Part shown: piece after piece, positions 8,735 through 17,510 of the stretch
How the letters are laid out: every line of letters starts with the position of its first letter
How positions within the stretch are numbered: the first letter of the stretch is position 1
From: an uncultured Thiothrix sp.
GTDB taxonomy: Bacteria; Pseudomonadota; Gammaproteobacteria; Poriferisulfidales; GCA-002705445
Direction of reading: 5' to 3'
Assembly: GCA_902624655.1 (NCBI GenBank)
Contig: CACNYJ010000004.1
Span: forward strand, 66,578-130,577
DNA length: 64,000 nt
Notes under the pieces: generated by a model
Database searches by the model: none
Told to the model about the DNA's origin: nothing
The model's input: the letters and a program-made list of their open reading frames with translations, nothing else
Program-made: the position numbers and the translations under genes

Positions 8735-11700
8735 ATGAGTTTTTTTAGATACACAATTTACGTTTTTTTTGCTTATTTAGCTATATCTCTCTCGTTAGCA
8801 AGATACTCAGTTGAATATTTAGAAAAAAACCATTATCTTCTTGAAAATTTCATTAATAGTAACCAAAACACACAAATAAAAATAGAAGAGGTTATTGGTG
8901 ATTGGCGAGGCATTTATCCTTCTCTTTTAATTAAAATAAAAAATCCAAAAAAAAATTATAAAGATAATATATCTTTTCCTGCACTAGTAGATTTAAAAAT
9001 TAATATTTACAAAACTGTTTTATTTTTTAAGCCAGTAATAAAATCAATATATATAGAAAATGTCCAATATAAAAATAGCTTAGAAAACATAATCGAAAAA
9101 CTAAAAAATTCCAAAAATCAAATTTCTATTAGTGTAGATGATATGCAAATTGGAAAATCTAATTTTCAAATATCATATAAGGGAGAGAAATTTAACCTAA
9201 ATGATGCAAATATTATATTAAGAGATAATAATATATACTTCGACACAAAATTAGAAAATAATAAAAGAGTCAAAGCAAGTATTTCAAACCTAATATTTGA
9301 AGAAGGAAAGCCGAAAAATTTAGAATATAAAGCGCAAATTGAAGGAAGTTTTGATTATGAATTTAAAGATTTTATCAAGGATTTAAACATTACAATTAAA
9401 AGTAAAAATTTAAATTTGATATTATCTGGTGAATACAATAAAGGAAAATTCATAGACAATAAAATAACTATTGAATCAATAGAGAGATCTCATATAACTT
9501 TAAATAATAATCACATAAAAAATTTAAATTCAAAGATAATATTTGGAAATATTTCTGAAAATAGCATAGGATTTGAGTTCAATGAATTATACTTTCTTTC
9601 TAAAAATGATAATCCATATGAATCAATAGAATCTTCAATTAGTTATAATACTGTGAAGAAAGATGTTTCTATATTTGTTAAAAATATTAAAGTTGATACA
9701 GAAAAATTACGAAAAGATTTTAATTTTTTACCTAAAAATAAATTTGTATTTGCATCAACCTTAAAAGAATTTAAAGTTAAATTTAATGTCGATAAACCTT
9801 TAAAAAACTATCACTTATCAGGTGTTTTTGTAAATACAAATTTTACTTATGATAATTTTCTTGTCAGTGGCTTCACAGGATCTGTGTTTTCAAACTCTAG
9901 TGATACTTTAGTGAGTTTTGATTCAGCCGATGTAATTCTTAGTGATAATTTACTCCTTAGAAATAAATTAAAATTTAAAAGGGTCACAGGAGATATCAGA
10001 ATTACAAATTATTTAACCCCAATAACTTATTTTTATAACTTAAAATTAACTAATAATGAGATTGATGTTACATTTAATGGCTTAATTGATAAAAACAAAG
10101 ATAAAATTAAAGTTTCTTCATATGTTGATTATGTAGATATGAGATATATAACTGATTATCTACCAAAGACTTTCATGAAAATTGACACGGCAAAATACTT
10201 TCAAAAATCTTTTCTAAAAGGTTCAACTAAAAGTGGAAATGTATATATTGAAGGTAGCTTATCTAAATATCCTTTTTATGTTGATTTATCTGGTATCTCT
10301 TATGCAAAGTTTCCTATAAAGGACTTAGATGTGGATTATAAAAAGGGATGGATACCATTCAAAAATATAAATGGAATCGCATATTTTAAAAGGAATAAAG
10401 CATTCTTCAAATCTGAAAATTTTAAAATTTTAGATACCGTATTATCAGACGGGAATCTATATATAAATGATGTAAAAAATACAGAGTTATGGATTGAAGG
10501 ACAACTAAATGGTCCATTCAGAAATCTTTTAGAATTTTCAAACGAAGCAAATTTAACAAAATTAAGCGAAAAAAAAGTAGAAAAAATCAGAGGCAATTCT
10601 GAAACTGATATAAAAATTAAAATTGCATTTAATAATAAAAAAAACATCTACCAAAGTAAAATAAAACTTAAAAATGTAAGTTATATTGGTGATAACGAAA
10701 ACAAATTTAATAATATTTATGGGGAAATACTTTATAAAGATAGTAAATTCTTCACAAAAAATAATAAATTTATAAATGCAGATTACAATAATATTAATTT
10801 GAAATTTGATCTTAAAACAGATTCAAATAATAATTTTATTATTTCCGGAACAAAAAAAATTGACATCTCTCAATATATTACAAATAAATTGATTAATAAA
10901 AATATTAATGGTGAAACAAATTTAAATTATAGTATAAAGTTTCCTAACTTTAATAGTAAATCACCTATAATAAAGGTAAAGTTAGGATCAAATTTAAATG
11001 GAGTCAGTATTTTTTATCCTAAACCTTTTTTTAAAGAGAAAAATACAGAAATAAAAACAAATGTAGACTTTGAATTAAATAATTTTAAACCAAAAAATTT
11101 TAAAATTTATTATAATAATATTTTAGCTGAATTTTTAACTTTAAATAATCCAGTCGGCTACATAAATTTCTCTGGAAAAGAAAGCAAAATGCCTGAATCA
11201 AATATAAATCTTGTTGGCAATATTGATATGCTGAATCTCGATGAATGGAAAAATATGATGTCCGAAAGTGATAAAATCAGTTATTTATCTTATGTAAACA
11301 AAGTTGATATTTTTTTTAAAAAATTTATTAATGATAAATTAATCATTGATAATTTAAAACTTAAAGGTTATTTATCAAAAAATTTATTTTTGTTTAACGA
11401 AGTTTCTTCAGTTAATAATTATATGCAGCTCAAGGCTTCTGGTAAAGTTGAGTTTAATAACATATCTTCATTTAAAGTAAATTTAAAAACCAAAAACCTT
11501 GAAAATTTATTAAATTATTGGAGCTTTAATCACAGCCTAAGAGATGCTTCAATGGATAGCGATCTTGATATTAGCTGGCAAGGTGATCTTTTTGATTTTA
11601 GTATGAAAGGAGCATATGGGAAATTTTCTACTAGTATGAAAAATGGTAGATTGAAAAAAGTTGGGAATAGGGCAACTAGAATATTTGGCCTATTCAACAT

Positions 11701-12130
11701 TGATCTTCTTGCTAAAAGATTATCTCTTGATTTTGATGATGTTACAAAAAATGGATTTTATTTTAATAGTTTAAATGGTGATTTCAGGTTAGATAGTGGA
11801 AATATATTTACAACGAATTTATTGATCAAGGGTCCTTCTGCTGAATTACTGACTGTAGGAACGACAAACTATATTGATGAAACTTATGATATGCAGGTAA
11901 TAGCTAGTCCCGAATTTGGTGAAACTTTGCCTGCAATAGCGCTCCTAGGTGGCCCAATAACTGCAGCTGCAACCTTTGCTGCTGAGAAGCTTGCAAAAGC
12001 TTTTGGAAGAGATATAAATGATCTTATAAAAATAAAATATAAAGTTACAGGAACTTGGGACGATCCAAAAATAAAAATTATAGATAAAAAGACTGACGCT
12101 TTAGACGATGTCGAGGAGCTGTTTCAATGA
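8735..12130 (+). CDS. yhdP: YhdP family AsmA-like envelope protein
   Basis: A 1131-residue protein of the YhdP/TIGR02099 family: an N-terminal membrane anchor (about residues 5-28) followed by a very long beta-rich periplasmic part of the AsmA/VPS13-like repeating-groove type, with the conserved DUF3971/AsmA C-terminal segment around GRATRIFG-like and TYDMQVIASPEFGETLPAIALLGGP. Such proteins are thought to bridge inner and outer membrane for phospholipid transport. It is somewhat shorter than the E. coli protein (about 1270). The last four bases overlap the nitrilase start in an ATGA arrangement. Confidence 0.9.
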   Translation: MSFFRYTIYVFFAYLAISLSLARYSVEYLEKNHYLLENFINSNQNTQIKIEEVIGDWRGIYPSLLIKIKNPKKNYKDNISFPALVDLKINIYKTVLFFKPVIKSIYIENVQYKNSLENIIEKLKNSKNQISISVDDMQIGKSNFQISYKGEKFNLNDANIILRDNNIYFDTKLENNKRVKASISNLIFEEGKPKNLEYKAQIEGSFDYEFKDFIKDLNITIKSKNLNLILSGEYNKGKFIDNKITIESIERSHITLNNNHIKNLNSKIIFGNISENSIGFEFNELYFLSKNDNPYESIESSISYNTVKKDVSIFVKNIKVDTEKLRKDFNFLPKNKFVFASTLKEFKVKFNVDKPLKNYHLSGVFVNTNFTYDNFLVSGFTGSVFSNSSDTLVSFDSADVILSDNLLLRNKLKFKRVTGDIRITNYLTPITYFYNLKLTNNEIDVTFNGLIDKNKDKIKVSSYVDYVDMRYITDYLPKTFMKIDTAKYFQKSFLKGSTKSGNVYIEGSLSKYPFYVDLSGISYAKFPIKDLDVDYKKGWIPFKNINGIAYFKRNKAFFKSENFKILDTVLSDGNLYINDVKNTELWIEGQLNGPFRNLLEFSNEANLTKLSEKKVEKIRGNSETDIKIKIAFNNKKNIYQSKIKLKNVSYIGDNENKFNNIYGEILYKDSKFFTKNNKFINADYNNINLKFDLKTDSNNNFIISGTKKIDISQYITNKLINKNINGETNLNYSIKFPNFNSKSPIIKVKLGSNLNGVSIFYPKPFFKEKNTEIKTNVDFELNNFKPKNFKIYYNNILAEFLTLNNPVGYINFSGKESKMPESNINLVGNIDMLNLDEWKNMMSESDKISYLSYVNKVDIFFKKFINDKLIIDNLKLKGYLSKNLFLFNEVSSVNNYMQLKASGKVEFNNISSFKVNLKTKNLENLLNYWSFNHSLRDASMDSDLDISWQGDLFDFSMKGAYGKFSTSMKNGRLKKVGNRATRIFGLFNIDLLAKRLSLDFDDVTKNGFYFNSLNGDFRLDSGNIFTTNLLIKGPSAELLTVGTTNYIDETYDMQVIASPEFGETLPAIALLGGPITAAATFAAEKLAKAFGRDINDLIKIKYKVTGTWDDPKIKIIDKKTDALDDVEELFQ

Positions 12131-12942
12131 AAAATTTTAGAATAGGATGTGTACAAATAGCATCAGGCCCAAATGTAGAAGCAAATTTAAATGAAATTGC
12201 AAAATATATTGATACCGCAAAAAATAATGGAGCTGAACTAATTGTCTTACCAGAAAATTTTGCGATGATGGCAGAAAAAGATTTTCTATATCTTAATATA
12301 CAAGAGAATTTAGGAGAAGGCCGAATTCAAGATTTTATAAGCAAGCAAGCAAAAAAAAATGAAGTATGGATTGTGGCTGGTACTATTCCGATAAAATCAA
12401 ATACAAAGGAAAAAGTTTTTTCAACTTGTATTGTTTACAACGATAAGGGTGAAATAGTTTCAACATATTCTAAGATGCACTTATTTGATGTGAATTTACC
12501 TGATACAAATGAAGAGTATAGAGAATCAGACATTTACTTAAATGGAACAGAAGTAGTTGTCGTTGAAACACCATTTTGTAAAATTGGTTTGTCTGTATGT
12601 TATGATTTGAGATTTCCTGAACTATTTAGAAAATTATCTGATAACGATGCTGAACTTATTTGTCTTCCTGCAGCTTTCACTTCTTTTACAGGAAAAGCCC
12701 ATTGGGAGCATCTTGTTAAAGCCAGAGCAATTGAAAACCTTGTTTATTTTGCTGCAAGTGCCCAAGGTGGATATCATGTTAGTGGAAGAGAAACCTATGG
12801 TAATTCTATTATAGTAAGCCCGTGGGGTGAAACACTAGGAATTTTAAAAAATAAGTCTGGTGTTGTTGTTAATGATATAAATTTGGAGTCTTTAAAAAAA
12901 TTAAGATCTAACTTCCCATGCTTAGATCACAGAATAATTTAA
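12127..12942 (+). CDS. Carbon-nitrogen hydrolase (Nit1/deaminated glutathione amidase-like)
   Basis: A 271-residue cytoplasmic nitrilase-superfamily amidase. The Glu-Lys-Cys triad is clear: Glu43 in LPENF, Lys116 in YSKMHLFDV and Cys158 in LSVCYDLRFPEL. The YSKMHLFDVNLP segment fits the Nit/deaminated-glutathione amidase branch, so hydrolysis of deaminated glutathione is the most likely reaction, though not provable from sequence alone. It is coupled to yhdP by a 4-base overlap, a common gammaproteobacterial pairing, and its end overlaps the convergent purN by four bases. Confidence 0.9.
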   Translation: MKNFRIGCVQIASGPNVEANLNEIAKYIDTAKNNGAELIVLPENFAMMAEKDFLYLNIQENLGEGRIQDFISKQAKKNEVWIVAGTIPIKSNTKEKVFSTCIVYNDKGEIVSTYSKMHLFDVNLPDTNEEYRESDIYLNGTEVVVVETPFCKIGLSVCYDLRFPELFRKLSDNDAELICLPAAFTSFTGKAHWEHLVKARAIENLVYFAASAQGGYHVSGRETYGNSIIVSPWGETLGILKNKSGVVVNDINLESLKKLRSNFPCLDHRII

Positions 12943-13571
12943 GAAAATACTATTGGCTCTTTAAGCTTTACATCTTTGTAGTAAACCTCGCCGTTTTTTA
13001 AATAAATTTCTTTGTTTTCAATTAGTTTTAAAGTTTTATAAAAAAGAACATGTTCTTTCTTTAGAAGCCTATCCGCTATAGTGATATCATTATCATCTTT
13101 TTCCACCAATATTTTATATTGGGCTATTATCGGCCCACAATCTATATCGTCGTTCACAAAGTGAGTTGTACACCCATGATTTTTGTCTTTATTTTCAATC
13201 ACTCTTTTATGTGTATTTAGACCTTTGTACTTGGGTAATAAGGAAGGGTGTATATTTATCACATTACCTTTATATGAGTCTATAATGAAACCTGGGACTT
13301 TTAGCATATATCCACATAACAATAAAATATCTCCTTCCATTGGATCAAGAATCTCAAAAAGATATTGATTATAATCTTCATCACTTAAAATTTCTTTATC
13401 AAGTATATTAATAGGTAATTTATACTTTTTAAGTAATTCAATTCCTTTAGCTTTCTTATTATTTGAAATGATATTTTTTATTCTAAAACTTAATTGTTTT
13501 TTTTGAATTAAAGAAATAATGTAATCTGCGTTCGAACCTCTACCTGAGAAAAGTATATTAACTGAATTCAT
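12939..13571 (-). CDS. purN: Phosphoribosylglycinamide formyltransferase
   Basis: A 210-residue enzyme that transfers a formyl group from 10-formyl-tetrahydrofolate to GAR, the third step of purine synthesis. Catalytic residues fall at the same positions as in E. coli: Asn106 and His108 in NIHPSLLP, and Asp144 in DDIDCGPII. The N-terminal GRGSNAD binds the substrate phosphate. Transcribed right after purM (2-base gap), the standard pair. It converges on and overlaps the nitrilase gene by four bases. Confidence 0.97.
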   Translation of the reverse strand: MNSVNILFSGRGSNADYIISLIQKKQLSFRIKNIISNNKKAKGIELLKKYKLPINILDKEILSDEDYNQYLFEILDPMEGDILLLCGYMLKVPGFIIDSYKGNVINIHPSLLPKYKGLNTHKRVIENKDKNHGCTTHFVNDDIDCGPIIAQYKILVEKDDNDITIADRLLKKEHVLFYKTLKLIENKEIYLKNGEVYYKDVKLKEPIVFS

Positions 13572-13573
13572 AT

Positions 13574-14629
13574 TTATTTATTTTTATATATAACTTTTTG
13601 TTGACCTTTTTTTGAAATAATTCTACCAATTATTTTTGAATTAAGTTTTAAAGATTTTAAATTTTTAATAGTTTTATCAGCATTAACATTGCTAACAACC
13701 ACAATCATTCCTATACCGCAATTAAATACTTTTAACATTTCTTCATAATCTATATTACCTATAGTTTGAATTTCCTTAAAAATTACTGGAAGTTCAACCT
13801 TTTTTAAATCAATTTCAACCGATGTATTTTTTGGAAGTACCCTTGGTATATTTTCAGTCATGCCACCACCTGTAATATTAGCAATAGCTTTTATATCTTT
13901 AAAATTTTTTAGCTTCAAAATATCTGTATATAATTTTGTTGGCTTGCTAAGAATTTTTTCATATGTTGTATTGTTAATTCTTTTCTTTAAGCTTATTTTT
14001 TTCTTCTCTAAAAGATAGTTTATTAAAGAATATCCATTTGAATGAAACCCGCTTGATTTTAAACCAATTATTATGTCATCTTTCCTAATATTTTTTTTAG
14101 GAAGTATGTCTTTTTTATCGACAACCCCGACACAAAAACCAGCTAAGTCAAAATCGTCTTTTTTGTATAATCCCGGCATTTCAGCTGTTTCTCCCCCAAT
14201 TAATGCACATTGGCTTTTTTTACATCCTTTTGCTATACCTTTAAGTATCTCAATATTTTTTTTTAAATTTATTTTACCAGTCGCAAAGTAATCTAGAAAA
14301 AAAAGAGGTTTCGCACCTTGCGAAATTATATCGTTTACACACATCGCTACTAAATCTATCCCTATACCTTTTAAATTTCCGGTTTTTAAAGCGATTTTTA
14401 ATTTTGTCCCAACACCATCTGTGCCTGAAACTAAAACAGGATTCTTGTATTTAAGGCTTGAGAAATCATATAGCGCTCCAAAACCACCTATATTTCCTAG
14501 AACATTCTTATCAAATGTTTTCTTTGATATAGGCTTTATTCGTTCAATAAGTTTATCAGCTCCCTTTATTGACACACCTGACTTTTTATAAGTAACTTTT
14601 TGATTCTTAACACTATTTTTATTTGACAT
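13574..14629 (-). CDS. purM: Phosphoribosylformylglycinamidine cyclo-ligase
   Basis: A 351-residue AIR synthetase that closes the imidazole ring with ATP in purine synthesis. Family motifs include YKKSGVSI and GADKLIERI at the N terminus, NIGGFGALYDF, LVSGTDGVGTKLKIA, and the ATP-site segment ALIGGETAEMPG, then GFHSNGYSLI. First gene of the purMN pair. Its start lies 53 bases from the divergent phosphatidyltransferase gene, with a long palindrome between them. Confidence 0.97.
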   Translation of the reverse strand: MSNKNSVKNQKVTYKKSGVSIKGADKLIERIKPISKKTFDKNVLGNIGGFGALYDFSSLKYKNPVLVSGTDGVGTKLKIALKTGNLKGIGIDLVAMCVNDIISQGAKPLFFLDYFATGKINLKKNIEILKGIAKGCKKSQCALIGGETAEMPGLYKKDDFDLAGFCVGVVDKKDILPKKNIRKDDIIIGLKSSGFHSNGYSLINYLLEKKKISLKKRINNTTYEKILSKPTKLYTDILKLKNFKDIKAIANITGGGMTENIPRVLPKNTSVEIDLKKVELPVIFKEIQTIGNIDYEEMLKVFNCGIGMIVVVSNVNADKTIKNLKSLKLNSKIIGRIISKKGQQKVIYKNK

Positions 14630-14642
14630 TATTGGGCTCGAA

Positions 14643-14670
14643 TTGTGTTAAATTAATTTAACAATATACT
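14643..14670 (+). promoter_or_regulatory. Candidate promoter with palindromic operator
   Basis: A -35-like TTGTGT (14643-14648) and a -10-like TATACT (14665-14670) are separated by 16 bases. The space is filled by an 18-base perfect palindrome, TGTTAAATTAATTTAACA (14646-14663), in the gap between divergent purM and the phosphatidyltransferase-hda pair. A dimeric regulator bound there would block polymerase. It does not resemble the E. coli PurR box. Promoter role is inferred. Confidence 0.4.
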
Positions 14671-14682
14671 AAAATAATAATT

Positions 14683-15240
14683 ATGAATTATATACCAAAT
14701 ATCATTAGCGGAATAAGAATTTTATTTATACCTATATTTGTTTTTTTATTAATTAACTCAAATTATATAGCTTGTTTGTATCTTTTTTTAATTATGGGTT
14801 TATCTGACGCTTTAGATGGAATAATTGCAAGAAATTTTAAATGCGAATCCGTTTTTGGGTCATATCTTGACGCAATAGCAGACAAAATAATGATTAACAC
14901 ATCATTTTATTTTTTATGCATGATATATGTTTTACCATATTATCTTTTTTTAATAGTTTTGCTAAGAGATTTATTTATATTTGCAGGGATTTTAAATAAT
15001 AATAGTTTTACAAGTAACGAGATGATTAAACCTTTGTTTTTAAGTAAAATAAATACTTTTATACAAATTATGCTCGTATTAATTTGTCTACTTTTTCTAA
15101 ATAATTTAAGCTCTATAGAGTTTATACAGGACCTAACAAACGCGGTAATCTTTACTTCAATATTTAGCTTATTTGAATATATTCATGGTTACAAATCCTA
15201 TATAAGTCTGAAGTCTTACAGATTTTCTGCAAACCTATGA
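14683..15240 (+). CDS. CDP-alcohol phosphatidyltransferase family protein
   Basis: A 185-residue integral membrane enzyme of the PgsA-like superfamily. The catalytic signature D-x2-D-G-x2-A-R-x8-G-x3-D-x3-D is intact around residues 42-66 (DALDGIIARNF ... GSYLDAIADK). About five membrane segments are visible. A second family member (36742-37299) sits in the canonical uvrC-pgsA-tRNA position, so that one is probably the phosphatidylglycerophosphate synthase and this one a paralogue of uncertain acceptor. Location next to hda and purM is conserved in gammaproteobacteria. It overlaps hda by four bases. Confidence 0.87.
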   Translation: MNYIPNIISGIRILFIPIFVFLLINSNYIACLYLFLIMGLSDALDGIIARNFKCESVFGSYLDAIADKIMINTSFYFLCMIYVLPYYLFLIVLLRDLFIFAGILNNNSFTSNEMIKPLFLSKINTFIQIMLVLICLLFLNNLSSIEFIQDLTNAVIFTSIFSLFEYIHGYKSYISLKSYRFSANL

Positions 15241-15920
15241 ATCAACTTATAATCCAATACCAGAAAAATATAAAAAAAAATTTTAATAATTTTTTTTTAA
15301 ATGGCAGCAAAAATAATCTAATTATTAAGAATATAAAAGAGATTTTTTCTGGGAAACATCACCAAATATATTTAGAAGGCGAGAAATGCTTTGGCAAATC
15401 ACATATTTTACACTCTGCATGTAATTTTTTTAGCGGTAAAAATTGCATATATATACCCCTTAAAGAGAAAAATTCTTTTAAACCCGATATTCTAAATGGT
15501 TTTGAGAATTATGATCTAATCTGTATAGATGATATTAATAGTATTTTTGGAGAAAAAGATTGGGAATTTAAGATCTTTGTTTTGATAAATAAAGCATTAG
15601 AAAGCTCAAAAAAAATTATTTTTACTTCTACAACTAAACCAGCAAAGGATATTGTGAATTTACAGGATCTTCAATCTAGATTGTCTTGGTCTCTTCTTCT
15701 AAATATTGAAGAGCCAACAGATAAAATAAAAATAGAAATTTTAAAAAAAACAATTATTGAGCACGAGTATAATATAGTTCCTGAATCATGCGATTACCTT
15801 ATGAAAAATAGAGACCGAAGTATAAAATCTTTGTTAGATGATATACATAAAATTGGAAGTTATTCACTATCTACAAATAAGAAAGTTACTTTGAAAAATT
15901 TAAGATCTATTCTCTATTGA
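15237..15920 (+). CDS. hda: DnaA-related regulatory protein Hda
   Basis: A 227-residue DnaA-like AAA+ protein without the DNA-binding domain IV, matching Hda, which stimulates ATP hydrolysis by DnaA on the sliding clamp. The N terminus MNQLIIQYQKN is in the position of the clamp-binding peptide. The P-loop reads GEKCFGKSH (about residues 45-53), and a Walker B-like LICIDDINSIFG follows near residue 98. The fold is diverged, so direct comparison with Hda is worthwhile, but the position after a CDP-alcohol phosphatidyltransferase next to purMN is typical. The 3' end overlaps a convergent gene by 21 bases. Confidence 0.87.
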   Translation: MNQLIIQYQKNIKKNFNNFFLNGSKNNLIIKNIKEIFSGKHHQIYLEGEKCFGKSHILHSACNFFSGKNCIYIPLKEKNSFKPDILNGFENYDLICIDDINSIFGEKDWEFKIFVLINKALESSKKIIFTSTTKPAKDIVNLQDLQSRLSWSLLLNIEEPTDKIKIEILKKTIIEHEYNIVPESCDYLMKNRDRSIKSLLDDIHKIGSYSLSTNKKVTLKNLRSILY

Positions 15921-16262
15921 TATTCTATTTTTTTCTCTTACATATAATATCGCACAGATAAAAGCTGTTAAGCTTACTATTGATAAAACTATTCCTAATA
16001 GGAATGTATTATCAGTTGTTGTATTGCCTACTCCAACTACAAAATAGAATAACATTACATACGATGTAATAATGTATGTACTAAATTTATTTTTTTTTAG
16101 TTTAAACATAATTACTAGCAATGGTAAATTATATATAATTGTTGGAATTATACGCGGAAGATTTTCTGAAGGATAAAGAAAAGTGTTCCATATTGTTATT
16201 ATCAATATTAAAGAGACAATTGACAGATAAGTTAAATATTCAAAAAAAATTAATTTTCTCAT
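15900..16262 (-). CDS. DUF2069-type small membrane protein
   Basis: A 120-residue protein with four predicted membrane segments. A longer frame exists up to 16307, but the ATG at 16262 overlaps the wrbA stop in an ATGA arrangement and starts MRKLIFFEYL, which is the better start. DUF2069 proteins are found next to wrbA in many gammaproteobacteria; assignment here rests on that context plus size and topology. Function unknown. Its end overlaps hda by 21 bases on the opposite strand. Confidence 0.72.
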   Translation of the reverse strand: MRKLIFFEYLTYLSIVSLILIITIWNTFLYPSENLPRIIPTIIYNLPLLVIMFKLKKNKFSTYIITSYVMLFYFVVGVGNTTTDNTFLLGIVLSIVSLTAFICAILYVREKNRISIENRS

Positions 16263-16837
16263 AGTTTCTTTGAAAGCTCGGCAATTCTTGCCCCAAAAGA
16301 AAAACATAATTTTGATTCATGATCTGATAATTCGATTTTATTATTAAAAGCAAAATGGGTTGGTCCATATGGCGTGCCCCCAGTTGTGGTATTTCCAAGA
16401 TCTTTTTCGCTATATGGAATTCCAGAAATTATCATCCCATGATGTAGAAGTGGAATCATCATAGTTATTAAAGTGGTTTCTTGCCCACCATGAATACTTG
16501 ATGTAGATGTGAAAACACCCGCAGGTTTTCCACTTAATGTTCCGTTAAACCATTCTGATGTTGTTCCATCTAAAAAGTTTTTCATGGGTGCGGCCATATT
16601 TCCGAAATGTGTTGGCGATCCAATTATTAATCCATCACATTCATCCAAATCTTTATTTGTTGCATAAAGCACGCCATCTCCATTTGCAAGCTCTTCTTTG
16701 TTTAACATTTCAATCTCAGGAACAGTTCTAATTAGTGGCTCAACATTTTCAGATGATTGTACTCCTCTTGATATCTTTTCAGACATCTTCTGCGTTGATC
16801 CATTTTTGCTGTAGTATATGATTAGTATTTTTTTCAT
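16259..16837 (-). CDS. wrbA: NAD(P)H:quinone oxidoreductase WrbA
   Basis: A 192-residue flavodoxin-like FMN enzyme reducing quinones by two electrons. The phosphate-binding loop YYSKNGSTQKM lies at residues 8-18, with GSPTHFGNMAAPMK near residue 73 and FTSTSSIHGGQETT near 109, typical of type IV quinone oxidoreductases. It begins directly after the lipoprotein gene stop and couples to the DUF2069 gene, so it belongs to the four-gene minus-strand set. Cytoplasmic. Confidence 0.93.
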   Translation of the reverse strand: MKKILIIYYSKNGSTQKMSEKISRGVQSSENVEPLIRTVPEIEMLNKEELANGDGVLYATNKDLDECDGLIIGSPTHFGNMAAPMKNFLDGTTSEWFNGTLSGKPAGVFTSTSSIHGGQETTLITMMIPLLHHGMIISGIPYSEKDLGNTTTGGTPYGPTHFAFNNKIELSDHESKLCFSFGARIAELSKKL

Positions 16838-17509
16838 TTAAAATCCTATAGGTAAAAATATTGAAGAGACTATTCCTTTTGCAGCTTTTTGAATCATACG
16901 ACCTTGTTGTGACGATACTATCCGCGCCATATTTTCTTGATTATTTATTAGCTTCCCAAAAAGACGTTCAAAACTAAGATTTAATCTATCATTATCAATA
17001 TTATTTGTTTTAATTAGTAATTTATTTTTATTTTTCGAATTACTAAGCCTCCAAACTAAGGTCTCAATATTTATTGCAGTATTCATCAGCTTCTGTGGAT
17101 CAAGTTTTGGGTCTGTAAGATAAAACTTATCTTTATAATTATAAGACGCATTTATCATACCATAAAGCCCTTTACATATATAATAAATCCTATCCCCTCT
17201 AAAACTTTTATCAAAACCTTTAAGTATAAAATTTATATTTTCTTGTCCAGATTTATCAACATTTTTAATATCCGTCTCCTTAAAAATATCTATTATAACT
17301 TGAGAAACACTATTAAAATTTTCATTTTTATCTAAATACACTGGGTTGATTTTGTATAACTTTATAATTAAATCTTCTATGTAACTTTTTGCGTTAATAA
17401 CATGTATTTCTGTCACAATATCAATATCAGTTTTTGCAATATTTGTTAACAAGTTATTTTGACATGACGATAAAAATAATAGAACAAAAATTAATATATA
17501 TTTTTTCAT
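16838..17509 (-). CDS. Uncharacterised lipoprotein
   Basis: A 223-residue protein with a lipoprotein signal peptide: hydrophobic MKKYILIFVLLFLSSC with the lipobox LSSC and acylated Cys at residue 16. The mature part is mostly helical and Asn/Lys-rich, with no domain I recognise. The C terminus (about 195-223) is less charged. It lies one base after the VWA-protein gene and directly before wrbA, so it is co-transcribed with them. It may be an outer- or inner-membrane anchored partner; nothing more can be said. Confidence 0.75.
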   Translation of the reverse strand: MKKYILIFVLLFLSSCQNNLLTNIAKTDIDIVTEIHVINAKSYIEDLIIKLYKINPVYLDKNENFNSVSQVIIDIFKETDIKNVDKSGQENINFILKGFDKSFRGDRIYYICKGLYGMINASYNYKDKFYLTDPKLDPQKLMNTAINIETLVWRLSNSKNKNKLLIKTNNIDNDRLNLSFERLFGKLINNQENMARIVSSQQGRMIQKAAKGIVSSIFLPIGF

Positions 17510-17510
17510 T

